Assembly: GCA_945876405.1 (NCBI GenBank)
Contig: CAMCOJ010000065.1
Span: 1-9,578 of the forward strand
Source: an uncultured Ruminococcus sp.
GTDB lineage: Bacteria; Bacillota; Clostridia; Oscillospirales; Ruminococcaceae
DNA length: 9,578 nt
Direction: 5' to 3'
Made by a program: the position numbers and the translations under genes. Of this stretch, positions 1 through 6,652 are shown piece after piece; position 1 is the stretch's first letter; every line of letters begins with the position of its first letter. The notes under the pieces were generated by a model. It did not search any database. It saw only the letters and a list, made by a program, of their open reading frames with translations, and was not told the origin of the DNA.

Positions 1-58
1 CGGTTTCCCGACCTACTCCCTTAGCAGGGGAGCCCCTTCACCACTTGGGTATTTCCGC
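1..58 (-). tRNA. tRNA-Ser (anticodon GCT), 3' part cut off by the window edge
   Basis: Read on the minus strand from base 58, the sequence folds as a class II tRNA. It has acceptor 5' strand GCGGAAA (58-52), a D arm with CCC/GGG pairing, and an anticodon stem CTCCC/GGGAG around loop CTGCTAA. The anticodon is GCT at 25-23, which decodes serine AGC/AGU codons. After the anticodon stem comes the start of a long variable arm (TCGG, GAAA loop, CCG), as expected for tRNA-Ser. The T arm, 3' acceptor strand and any encoded CCA lie outside the window. It sits 38 bases downstream of tRNA-Ser(TGA) with no promoter visible between them, so the two are probably cut from one precursor. Confidence 0.93.
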
Positions 59-96
59 ATGTTGAATACAATACTTTATTTACCAAAAGAAAAAAT

Positions 97-185
97 TGGC
101 GGAGAGGGTGGGATTCGAACCCACGTGACCGTTAAGTCAAACGGTTTTCAAGACCGCCTCGTTATGACCGCTTCGATACCTCTCC
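97..185 (-). tRNA. tRNA-Ser (anticodon TGA), complete with encoded CCA
   Basis: The gene reads on the minus strand from 185 to 97. The seven-base acceptor strands GGAGAGG (185-179) and CCTCTCC (107-101) pair perfectly. The discriminator is G (base 100), usual for tRNA-Ser, and CCA is encoded at 99-97. The anticodon loop CTTGAAA carries TGA at 150-148, decoding UCA and other UCN codons. A long variable arm lies between the anticodon stem and the T arm; the T loop reads TTCGAAT with a GTGGG/CCCAC stem. All the structural marks of a functional class II tRNA are present. Confidence 0.97.
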
Positions 186-203
186 GTTTCATTCGGCTTT
201 ATT

Positions 204-232
204 ATTATATCACGCAGAGAATAGAATGTCAA
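204..232 (-). promoter_or_regulatory. Consensus sigma-A promoter for the tRNA-Ser pair
   Basis: On the minus strand a perfect -35 box TTGACA (232-227) is followed by a 17-base spacer and a perfect -10 box TATAAT (209-204). Transcription would start near base 197, about a dozen bases before the tRNA-Ser(TGA) 5' end at 185. A full-consensus promoter with ideal spacing is typical of stable-RNA genes. It lies downstream of the SGNH hydrolase terminator, so the tRNAs form a separate unit. Confidence 0.9.
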
Positions 233-267
233 TACTTTTTTTAAAAAAATTCATCGAAAATATATAG

Positions 268-320
268 AAAATTTTAAGGGCAGATATATTCAGGTTAATC
301 CCTGCATATCTGCCCTTAAA
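268..320 (-). terminator. Intrinsic terminator of the GGDEF-EAL / SGNH hydrolase unit
   Basis: A perfect 15-base inverted repeat (TTTAAGGGCAGATAT at 273-287, its complement at 306-320) encloses an 18-base loop. On the minus strand the stem begins one base after the hydrolase stop codon and its A-rich base runs into TTTT (271-268). The stem and T run fit a rho-independent terminator acting on the minus strand. There is no T run on the other side, so I do not call it bidirectional. Confidence 0.8.
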
Positions 321-321
321 T

Positions 322-1635
322 TCAGATGAGCTTATTTTTTAGAAGTATCAGATCAACAGAGTTGAACCGGTTGTCGTCGTTAAGGTCAGCGTTTTCAGTG
401 AGTTCAGTGCTGCTCTGACCTGTGAGGTATTTTACCATATCTACAAAGTCCTTTGTATTAACAGCTCCGTCTCCGTTTACATCACCCTTAAGTCCTGCAT
501 CCGGCTCAGATGATGATCCTGATTTGTATACGGTTTCGTACATTAATGACGCCCATGTCTGGCGCATAGTGTCATATCCGGTGTCGTTCGGATGAACTCC
601 GTCTGATGAGAGAAGTTCAGGGTTTTCTTTGAAAAGCTGTTCGAAGTCCGGTCCTTTTATTATTTCCGGATATTCTTCATAGAGTTTTCTTACCATTGCG
701 TTGTACTGGTCAAGATATTTGCTCACGCCTTCCTCAAGAGAGAATGGGATAGTAGGAAGAACAGGAGTTTTACCGCTTTCTATTATTTTTTCAATCATAT
801 ATTTTGTGTTTTCATAATATTTTTCCGCACCTGTCTGGTTGCCCCAGCTGTCGTTTGTTCCGTATGCGATGCTTACATATTTACCAGGGAAGTAGGAGAG
901 CCATTCGTCTATTTTCTGAACGCCGTGTGTACTGGTTATTCCGCCGACACCTCCGTTTTCCTGAACAGGAAAATAATTTTCATCAATACGGTTTACATAT
1001 GTGGCAAACCCTGTGCCGTAGCAGTTGTGCATTCCACAGGCGGTAATTGAATCTCCGTAAAATATCCAGCTGTCAGAAATACCTTCGGATACATTGTGGA
1101 TATCCATCTGCATACTGACCTGTCCGTCAGTTTTTCCGTCTGCTTCAGTGATGTTCATTCTTATCCAGTTGTAGCCTTCCATATTAATGGTGTGCTGTCT
1201 AGAGTGACATGTATTTCCCTTTACCGTGACAGCAGTTTCCCATCCTGTTTCAGGATATTCTCCGCCTGGAGCAGCGTTTACTTCTATGGTGTAACCGGAA
1301 GGACAGTTCATCGAACTCTGGTATTCAAGAATAGTGTAGTCATAGGCACTGGTTGCGTTGTACCATACAGCAATAACTTCTTTGCGCTGGGATTCCGGTG
1401 TGCCGGAGAGGTCATATGCGATATATGAACCTGTCGGGGCGTTCCAGAATGAAAAATAATGCTCGTCATTCACCCCCTGTGTGTTTCCGGTATTTGAATA
1501 TGCCGGACAGTTGCGGCTTATTACAGGATTTGCTTTGACTTCAGCTGAAACGCTGACGCTGTTTTGTGTCATTGAAAATGACGATGCAGCAATAAACACT
1601 GAAAGTACTGCTGCACAGAACTTTTTGTAATTCAT
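322..1635 (-). CDS. Secreted SGNH/GDSL hydrolase with C-terminal type I dockerin (putative cellulosomal carbohydrate esterase)
   Basis: This 437-residue exported protein probably removes acyl groups from plant polysaccharides while docked on a cellulosome scaffold. Residues 1 to about 31 form a Sec signal peptide (MNYKK, hydrophobic core, VSVSA-type cleavage region). Residues 35-188 are a beta-rich N-terminal domain I cannot assign, perhaps carbohydrate binding. Residues 189-370 are the SGNH fold: block I G194-D195-S196 with the nucleophile Ser, block II around G229/G232, block III G259-T-N261-D262, and block V D345-G-V-H348 supplying the catalytic Asp and His. A Ser/Glu linker (371-382) leads to the dockerin, whose two calcium loops are intact (D385, N387, D389, D396 and D417, N419, D421, D428). 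AGAGGTG six bases upstream supports the start. The carbohydrate-esterase family and substrate are not determinable here; acetyl-xylan esterase is one guess. Confidence 0.93.
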   Translation of the reverse strand: MNYKKFCAAVLSVFIAASSFSMTQNSVSVSAEVKANPVISRNCPAYSNTGNTQGVNDEHYFSFWNAPTGSYIAYDLSGTPESQRKEVIAVWYNATSAYDYTILEYQSSMNCPSGYTIEVNAAPGGEYPETGWETAVTVKGNTCHSRQHTINMEGYNWIRMNITEADGKTDGQVSMQMDIHNVSEGISDSWIFYGDSITACGMHNCYGTGFATYVNRIDENYFPVQENGGVGGITSTHGVQKIDEWLSYFPGKYVSIAYGTNDSWGNQTGAEKYYENTKYMIEKIIESGKTPVLPTIPFSLEEGVSKYLDQYNAMVRKLYEEYPEIIKGPDFEQLFKENPELLSSDGVHPNDTGYDTMRQTWASLMYETVYKSGSSSEPDAGLKGDVNGDGAVNTKDFVDMVKYLTGQSSTELTENADLNDDNRFNSVDLILLKNKLI

Positions 1636-1640
1636 TTTTT

Positions 1641-1647
1641 CACCTCT
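1641..1647 (-). promoter_or_regulatory. Ribosome binding site of the SGNH hydrolase, directly after the upstream stop
   Basis: On the minus strand AGAGGTG (1647-1641) lies five bases before the ATG at 1635. It fills the 15-base gap left after the TAA (1653-1651) of the GGDEF-EAL gene. There is no room for a promoter in the gap, so the hydrolase is very likely translated from the same messenger. Confidence 0.82.
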
Positions 1648-1650
1648 GAA

Positions 1651-4600
1651 TTAATTTGCCGGCCACGGTATTTCCGATGAGTCTATGAAAGACGCCACCT
1701 CTTCGTAAGGCATCGGCCTTCCGAAAAGAAATCCCTGTGCAAGTTCACAGCCTATTTTTTCAAGGAAAGGAATCTGCTGCGGAAATTCGACGCCTTCGCA
1801 GACAACACGGATATTGATGTTGTGGGCCATATTTGTTATTGATTTTATTATTTCTGTTGGCTTTTTTTCAATGAGATTTTCTGTAAGAAATGCCCGGTCA
1901 ATCTTAAGAGCATCAACAGGAATATCTTTTAGAAGATTAAGAGTAGAGTATCCGGTTCCGAAGTCGTCCATTGAGATTCTGAATCCATACTCTCTGAGTG
2001 AACTGAGTATGGAAATTGTTTCTCTGAGATTATTCACACACGCACTCTCTGTTACCTCAAGTTCAATGTACTCCGGCGGGATTTTGTACTTTTCGACAAG
2101 ATCGGTAAGCCTTTTCAGGTACCCCTTCTCGTGTATTGTAATCTGGGACTGGTTTACGGCAACCGGAAGCACACGCAGATTTGCGTCGAGTCTTTCGCGG
2201 ATATATGAACACATCTGTTCGAGCACACAGAAGTCAATAATGCTTATCATGCCGTTCTGTTCACATATGTCGATAAATTTGTCCGGAGTAAGCATTCCCT
2301 TTACAGGATGATTCCATCTTACAAGTGCCTCCATGCTTACGTATTCACGGTTGAGAATATCAAACTGTGGCTGGACAAATGTGCATATCTGTCCGTTTCT
2401 GACTGCATCAGGTAATTCGCTGAGAATTTCGTACGTGTGTATTTCGTCCTCTGCCATTCCGGGTACAAAGTTTACGAACGTTGTTCCTTCCCGCTTTTTC
2501 GCACTGTCATGGGCAAGGACGGCACAGTCTATAAGTTTTTCAAACTCTGTATATCGGTTTGAATCATCGATGGTTACCACTCCGGATGAAAAGTTAATTT
2601 CAGTTTCCTCGATAATATTCATCTGATGTAGGCGGTATTTTATTTCATTTATCCTTCTTCTTATATCCTCTTCATCATGAACACGGGTAAGAAGAAGAAA
2701 ATTATCTGCAAATATTCTTGTAAAATATTCGCCCGGTTTCAGAAATTCCTGAAGCATACTGCAGACTTCCTGAAGTATTTTGTCGCCTGTTTCATAGCCG
2801 AGAATGTGGTTTATATTGCGAAAATGGCGTATATCCGCATTGTACAGGTGGTATACATTTCCGGGCTTTCGGATTATCTCCGCTGCTTTTGATTTGAATT
2901 CGCTGAGATTTCTCTGCCTTCTGTCGTATGTACTGTTTTCTGAATAGATTGCATATTGTGTTCTGTCAAATCTTTTGGCATTGTACATTGCAACCTCTGC
3001 TTTTTTGTAAAGTGAGTCAAAACTGTGTCCGTGAGCAGGGGCATATGCAACGCCAACGCAGCCGGTAATGTCCTCTGAATCTATTCCCGGGACATTTACT
3101 CTTCTGCATATATCACAGAGCTGTTTGGCTGTGACATTAAGATCATTTGCGGATTCAATTCTTTTTATGAAAATGAGAAATTCATCGCCGTACATTTTTC
3201 CCGCTATAGCAGGGCGTTTAAGGGAGAGTATGGATGAGGAAATTTCATCAAGAATTCTGCGTCCCGTTTCTGCACCGTGAATACGGCTGATATCCTTGAA
3301 TCCGTTGAGATCCAGTATATAGAGCGCGCTGGTCGTGTCGTCATTTTCATGCCTTGATATATACTCGTCAACCATAGCTCTGAACGGTGTTTTGGGAAGA
3401 AGTTTTCCTGGTGTTACAGTTTCCGGATCTTTTTCCGGAACAGTAATATCTGCATATTCTCCGTATGAGAATACTGAGTATGTAAGAAATACGCTGTCTG
3501 ACGTTGCGTCTTCCTTATAGCTGAACAGGGCTTTTGACGGTATAAATGAACCGCACGAGTTTTTTATGCGAAAATCCATCTCAAAGCAGTTTTTTCCGTC
3601 AAAATAGTTTTTCCAGAGATTTTTCAGGGAGAGTGCTTCGGAAACCATTCTTCTGTCTTCGGGAAATGTGCAGGACAAAATCGGAACTATGAATGAAGAG
3701 TTGTATGATGTCTGTTCATTTAGTGAAAAAGGAATTCTGTCAGAATCCGAGCAGTGTATTACGGTATTGCTGCTGAGGTTTAATGTAAATGAGAAGAGTT
3801 TGTTCTCATCTGCACTTTCTTCGTCTGATTCTTCCGACTGCATTTCGTCAAATGCCATCTGTTCCGATATATCAGTTATCATACCTATGGCTTTGAAAAT
3901 GTCTTTTTCGCTTTTGTATATTCCGGTAAGATTGAGTTTAAGCCATGCGGAACTTCTGTCCGGCAGACTGCACTTGAATGTGCAGCTGCCCTCCGGCTGA
4001 CCGTTTTTTACACTGTAGTAAAGCTCCGAGATGGTTTCGCGGAATGATTCATTTATCAGGCCTGTGCTGAAAATCCCTTCCGGCATATTGTTTATTACAG
4101 GCGGGATATTGTATTTCTGGCAGAAAAGTTCATGAAAACTGAGAGTGTTTTCGGAAAAGTCAGCGGTAAAGAATATTCCGGACTCTATTACGGAAGAAGT
4201 AAGTGCATTTTTTAAAGCATTAAGTTCCGCTTCCGTTTCTTTGATATGTGTAACGTCATGAAATGTACATATGAAACACGGACGTCCGTTTTCAAGTGCA
4301 CTGAAAGATTCACAGCTTATCCATTTTAATGTTTTTCCTTCTGACAGTGCACGAAAAACATTTCTTTTATTGTCATCTGTCCGCATAAGGCTGTGGATAA
4401 ATTCATTGTGGTCATCAGGGTGGATGATAAGCGAATGAATATCATATCTGTACTTTTCCGTTTCTTCACTGCTGTATCCAAAGAGCCTGAAAAAGCCGTC
4501 GTTTGCATTTATGAGTTCTACCTTATCTTCGTTTTCACTTAGGGCAAGTGTAGCGCAGGAGAGATTCTCCGTGATATTTTTCAGAAGCATTCTGTTTTTC

Positions 4601-5343
4601 CGGAGGTCGCTTTCCGCCTTTTTCTGCTCGGTGATATCTTCGCCTATGCCTATGAAATACTCCTGTCCGGCAGCTGATGTCATTTTTTTGAACGAACAGT
4701 TTATCCATTTTGTAATACCGGATTTGTCATATATCCGTATTGTGCATGCTGATATGGTATTTGATTTGTCAGCACATCTTATAGCGTGCACGAAGTGTTC
4801 TCTGTCAAATGAATCCATAAAAGATTCATAGTCAGGAGCACTGGATTCCACTTCCTGCCTTGTGTATCCTATAAAGTTGAGAAAGCTGTCGTTACAGAAA
4901 AACGGAAATCTGCTGTTTATATAAAACTTGAACATAACCGGCTGCATTGAATTTACAAATTCGGCATGCTGTCTGAAGTATTCTTCTCCGCCGAGTATCG
5001 AGAATGCATATATTAAACGGTCATAATTATCGTCGGTTTTTGTGTATATTATGTTGCATCTTACATATACAACGGAATGGTCTCTTCTGACCAGACGTGT
5101 GTTCAGACTTTCAAAAGGGTTTGCCGGCGAAACAGAGTCTCTTACCCTGGTGAATTCATCAAGATCTTCAGGATGTATTATTTTGAGCAGATCTCTTCCG
5201 GTAGTATCTGAAAGGGAATCATATCCGGTGAGTTCAGAAAATCTGTTGTCATATTCACAGGTGAAATTGTCATTGCAGGTATCAGTTATAAAAAAACAAT
5301 CGCAGCTTGTATCATTGTAACAGATGTTTTTTGATGAATACAT
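1651..5343 (-). CDS. Multi-PAS, tandem GGDEF, EAL protein (probable c-di-GMP phosphodiesterase)
   Basis: This 1230-residue protein has no signal peptide or membrane segment, so it should be a cytoplasmic sensor. A Cys-rich start (C8, C14, C16, C23, C29) precedes PAS-like domains at about 20-118, 133-239, 252-368 and 378-494; the middle pair and the last end in typical D-I-T/D-V-T motifs. A degenerate PAS-like region (515-630) follows an acidic linker. GGDEF-1 (about 645-800) keeps G719-D720-E721-F722 but has Y718 first, S686 for the guanine-contacting Asn and R695 for the second Asp; no RxxD inhibitory site. GGDEF-2 (about 815-960) keeps D837, N845 and D854, but its signature is F878-A-D-N-F882. 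The EAL domain (970-1222) is intact: E1005-A-L, N1064, E1096, D1126-D1127, K1147, E1183, Q1203. It should hydrolyse c-di-GMP to pGpG, with the GGDEF pair regulatory. GGAGGA six bases upstream fixes the start. It leads the two-gene unit with the SGNH hydrolase. Confidence 0.94.
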   Translation of the reverse strand: MYSSKNICYNDTSCDCFFITDTCNDNFTCEYDNRFSELTGYDSLSDTTGRDLLKIIHPEDLDEFTRVRDSVSPANPFESLNTRLVRRDHSVVYVRCNIIYTKTDDNYDRLIYAFSILGGEEYFRQHAEFVNSMQPVMFKFYINSRFPFFCNDSFLNFIGYTRQEVESSAPDYESFMDSFDREHFVHAIRCADKSNTISACTIRIYDKSGITKWINCSFKKMTSAAGQEYFIGIGEDITEQKKAESDLRKNRMLLKNITENLSCATLALSENEDKVELINANDGFFRLFGYSSEETEKYRYDIHSLIIHPDDHNEFIHSLMRTDDNKRNVFRALSEGKTLKWISCESFSALENGRPCFICTFHDVTHIKETEAELNALKNALTSSVIESGIFFTADFSENTLSFHELFCQKYNIPPVINNMPEGIFSTGLINESFRETISELYYSVKNGQPEGSCTFKCSLPDRSSAWLKLNLTGIYKSEKDIFKAIGMITDISEQMAFDEMQSEESDEESADENKLFSFTLNLSSNTVIHCSDSDRIPFSLNEQTSYNSSFIVPILSCTFPEDRRMVSEALSLKNLWKNYFDGKNCFEMDFRIKNSCGSFIPSKALFSYKEDATSDSVFLTYSVFSYGEYADITVPEKDPETVTPGKLLPKTPFRAMVDEYISRHENDDTTSALYILDLNGFKDISRIHGAETGRRILDEISSSILSLKRPAIAGKMYGDEFLIFIKRIESANDLNVTAKQLCDICRRVNVPGIDSEDITGCVGVAYAPAHGHSFDSLYKKAEVAMYNAKRFDRTQYAIYSENSTYDRRQRNLSEFKSKAAEIIRKPGNVYHLYNADIRHFRNINHILGYETGDKILQEVCSMLQEFLKPGEYFTRIFADNFLLLTRVHDEEDIRRRINEIKYRLHQMNIIEETEINFSSGVVTIDDSNRYTEFEKLIDCAVLAHDSAKKREGTTFVNFVPGMAEDEIHTYEILSELPDAVRNGQICTFVQPQFDILNREYVSMEALVRWNHPVKGMLTPDKFIDICEQNGMISIIDFCVLEQMCSYIRERLDANLRVLPVAVNQSQITIHEKGYLKRLTDLVEKYKIPPEYIELEVTESACVNNLRETISILSSLREYGFRISMDDFGTGYSTLNLLKDIPVDALKIDRAFLTENLIEKKPTEIIKSITNMAHNINIRVVCEGVEFPQQIPFLEKIGCELAQGFLFGRPMPYEEVASFIDSSEIPWPAN

Positions 5344-5382
5344 ATCTTCTCCTCCGTCCGATAAACATAAATATCTAATATA

Positions 5383-5411
5383 ATTATAACGGTTACTAAC
5401 GGAAAAATCAA
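5383..5411 (-). promoter_or_regulatory. Sigma-A-type promoter for the GGDEF-EAL / SGNH hydrolase unit
   Basis: On the minus strand TTGATT (5411-5406, four of six matches to TTGACA) is followed by exactly 17 bases and a perfect TATAAT (5388-5383). The expected start is near 5376, giving a leader of about 33 bases that includes the Shine-Dalgarno GGAGGA (5355-5350). It lies in the 167-base gap between the lipoprotein and regulator genes. The rest of that gap (about 5412-5510) is A+T-rich with no small gene that I can support. Confidence 0.75.
5387..5402. repeat. Short direct repeat / palindrome inside the promoter spacer
   Basis: TAACGG occurs at 5387-5392 and again at 5397-5402, a 10-base (one helical turn) period. 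The bases between and across them form the palindrome GTTA-C-TAAC (5392-5400). The element fills the stretch between the -35 and -10 boxes of the promoter of the GGDEF-EAL unit, where a bound repressor or activator would act. It is a candidate operator by position only; no regulator is identified, and short A+T-rich repeats can arise by chance. Confidence 0.35.
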
Positions 5412-5510
5412 TGAATTTCTATATACATCATATAAAATTGTTGAATATAACCAATATGGTGTGATGTTTTTGACTGTGAGAATAAATATATTTTCATCTG
5501 AGGATAAGGA

Positions 5511-6575
5511 TTATCCGGCTTTGCAGGCTATTCCGTTTTCTTCGGCATATTTTTCAGCTGCCGAACCTTTCTTTGCTTTTATGGTGAAATCTTCCTGAAG
5601 GACAGGAGTATCTTCATCAGGTTTCTCTGCGTCCATTGTATATCCGAATGCCTGAGAACCTATCTCAGTTACAGTTTCGGGAACTTCAATCTTAGTCAGC
5701 ACAGGACATGTATAGAATGCTTTTTCACCGATTGAAACTACTGAAGAAGGAATTTTTATTTCACTCAGGTCTGAGGAGCGACAGAAAGCCAGGTCGCCTA
5801 TTTTTGTAACGCCCTTGTGAAGTTTTATTTCTGAAACTGATGTATCGTAGAAACAGTAGTCAGGGATTTCTGTAATGGAAGATGAAAGCTCTGCTTTGGT
5901 AAGTCCGTAGCATGAAGCAAAGCATCCTGTACCAACTGCATTAACGGAATCCGGCAGTTTTACAGATGTGAGATTTTTGCAGCTAAGAAATGCATATTCA
6001 CCGATGGATTCTGTATTTTTGCCGATTGTTATTTCACTGAGTCCGTAGCACTGGTAAAAAACATAGCCTTCGATAATTTTTACCGTTGACGGTATGGTCA
6101 CTGACTTTATGGCATCACAGCAGGCAAATGCACCTTCGCAGATTTTTTCAAGACCTTCCGGCAGGGTTACAGTTTCAAGTGAGTAACAGTTTGTAAATGC
6201 ACCCTTTTCAAGTGTTTTAACTCCTGAAGGAATATGGATGGATTTTATTGAGTTGATATTGTTTTCCTTATAGGCTTTTCCCTGTTTCTGTTCTTCGCTG
6301 TCAGCCTCTTCAAATCCGTCAAATGCATATTCTCCAATGGCTGTTACAGGTTTTCCGTCTATTTCCGCCGGTATGTTTACATTTAGAGATGCGCCTTTGT
6401 ATCCGGTAATTTTTATTTCTTCTCCGTTTTCGGTATAAACAAAATCGGAAGCACTGTCAGGGACATAGTTCTCTTCTGACACCGAACTTTCCGGTTTTTC
6501 TCCGTTTTCCTGACACCCTGTGAATACACACAGAATCAGACTCAGCGAAAGTAAGGTACATATTAGTTTTTTCAT
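5511..6575 (-). CDS. Surface lipoprotein with BspA-type leucine-rich repeats
   Basis: This 354-residue protein starts with a lipoprotein signal (MKK, hydrophobic stretch, V-F-T-G-C21). Cleavage before C21 and lipidation there would anchor it to the outer face of the membrane. A Glu/Ser-rich spacer (22-45) leads to about ten repeats of 23 residues (68-315) of the BspA/LRR_5 type, pattern I-P-x-x-V-x-x-I-G-x-x-A-F-x-x-C-x-x-L. The repeat Cys recurs exactly 23 residues apart at 130, 153, 176, 199 and 222, and again at 290. An insertion (91-109) splits repeat one from repeat two. The C-terminus (332-351) is the usual cap of this family, G-S-A-A-E-K-Y-A-E-E-N-G. Such proteins commonly bind host, microbial or matrix ligands; the ligand here is unknown. 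GGAGG five bases upstream fixes the start. I see no convincing promoter or terminator of its own; a weak 6-bp inverted repeat (5502-5516) overlaps the stop. Confidence 0.9.
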   Translation of the reverse strand: MKKLICTLLSLSLILCVFTGCQENGEKPESSVSEENYVPDSASDFVYTENGEEIKITGYKGASLNVNIPAEIDGKPVTAIGEYAFDGFEEADSEEQKQGKAYKENNINSIKSIHIPSGVKTLEKGAFTNCYSLETVTLPEGLEKICEGAFACCDAIKSVTIPSTVKIIEGYVFYQCYGLSEITIGKNTESIGEYAFLSCKNLTSVKLPDSVNAVGTGCFASCYGLTKAELSSSITEIPDYCFYDTSVSEIKLHKGVTKIGDLAFCRSSDLSEIKIPSSVVSIGEKAFYTCPVLTKIEVPETVTEIGSQAFGYTMDAEKPDEDTPVLQEDFTIKAKKGSAAEKYAEENGIACKAG

Positions 6576-6591
6576 TTTTTCCTCCGGTTCT

Positions 6592-6606
6592 GTCTTTTAA
6601 AAAGAC
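6592..6606. promoter_or_regulatory. 15-base palindrome in the leader of the lipoprotein gene
   Basis: GTCTTTT and AAAAGAC flank one central base at 6592-6606, between the upstream terminator and the lipoprotein Shine-Dalgarno (6585-6581). It could be an operator or a small RNA hairpin near the ribosome binding site. It is A+T-rich, so its significance is uncertain. Confidence 0.3.
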
Positions 6607-6613
6607 TTGTTTT

Positions 6614-6647
6614 AAAATAAATCCGGAGAATGCTCTTCTCCGGATTT
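6614..6647 (-). terminator. Intrinsic terminator after the P-type ATPase-like gene
   Basis: A perfect 12-base stem (AAATCCGGAGAA at 6619-6630 with its complement at 6636-6647) closes a 5-base loop. On the minus strand it begins five bases after the TAA of the membrane-protein gene and continues as ATTTT (6618-6614). The G+C-rich stem core, short loop and T run make a strong rho-independent terminator. It separates the rlmB unit from the lipoprotein gene, unless read-through occurs. Confidence 0.88.
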
Positions 6648-6652
6648 TAAGG

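Noticed and set aside
59..244. 61-codon plus-strand reading frame
   Set aside because: It runs through tRNA-Ser(TGA) in antisense and has no ribosome binding site; the tRNA explains the sequence.
1651..5343. Annotation as a diguanylate cyclase because of the G-D-E-F motif
   Set aside because: Neither GGDEF domain keeps the full substrate and catalytic set, whereas the EAL set is complete; phosphodiesterase is the better call.
5440..5516. Terminator after the lipoprotein gene (GGATAA/TTATCC at 5502-5516, ATTG/CAAT near 5440-5457)
   Set aside because: The stems are only 4-6 bases, A+T-rich, and lack a proper T run on the minus strand.
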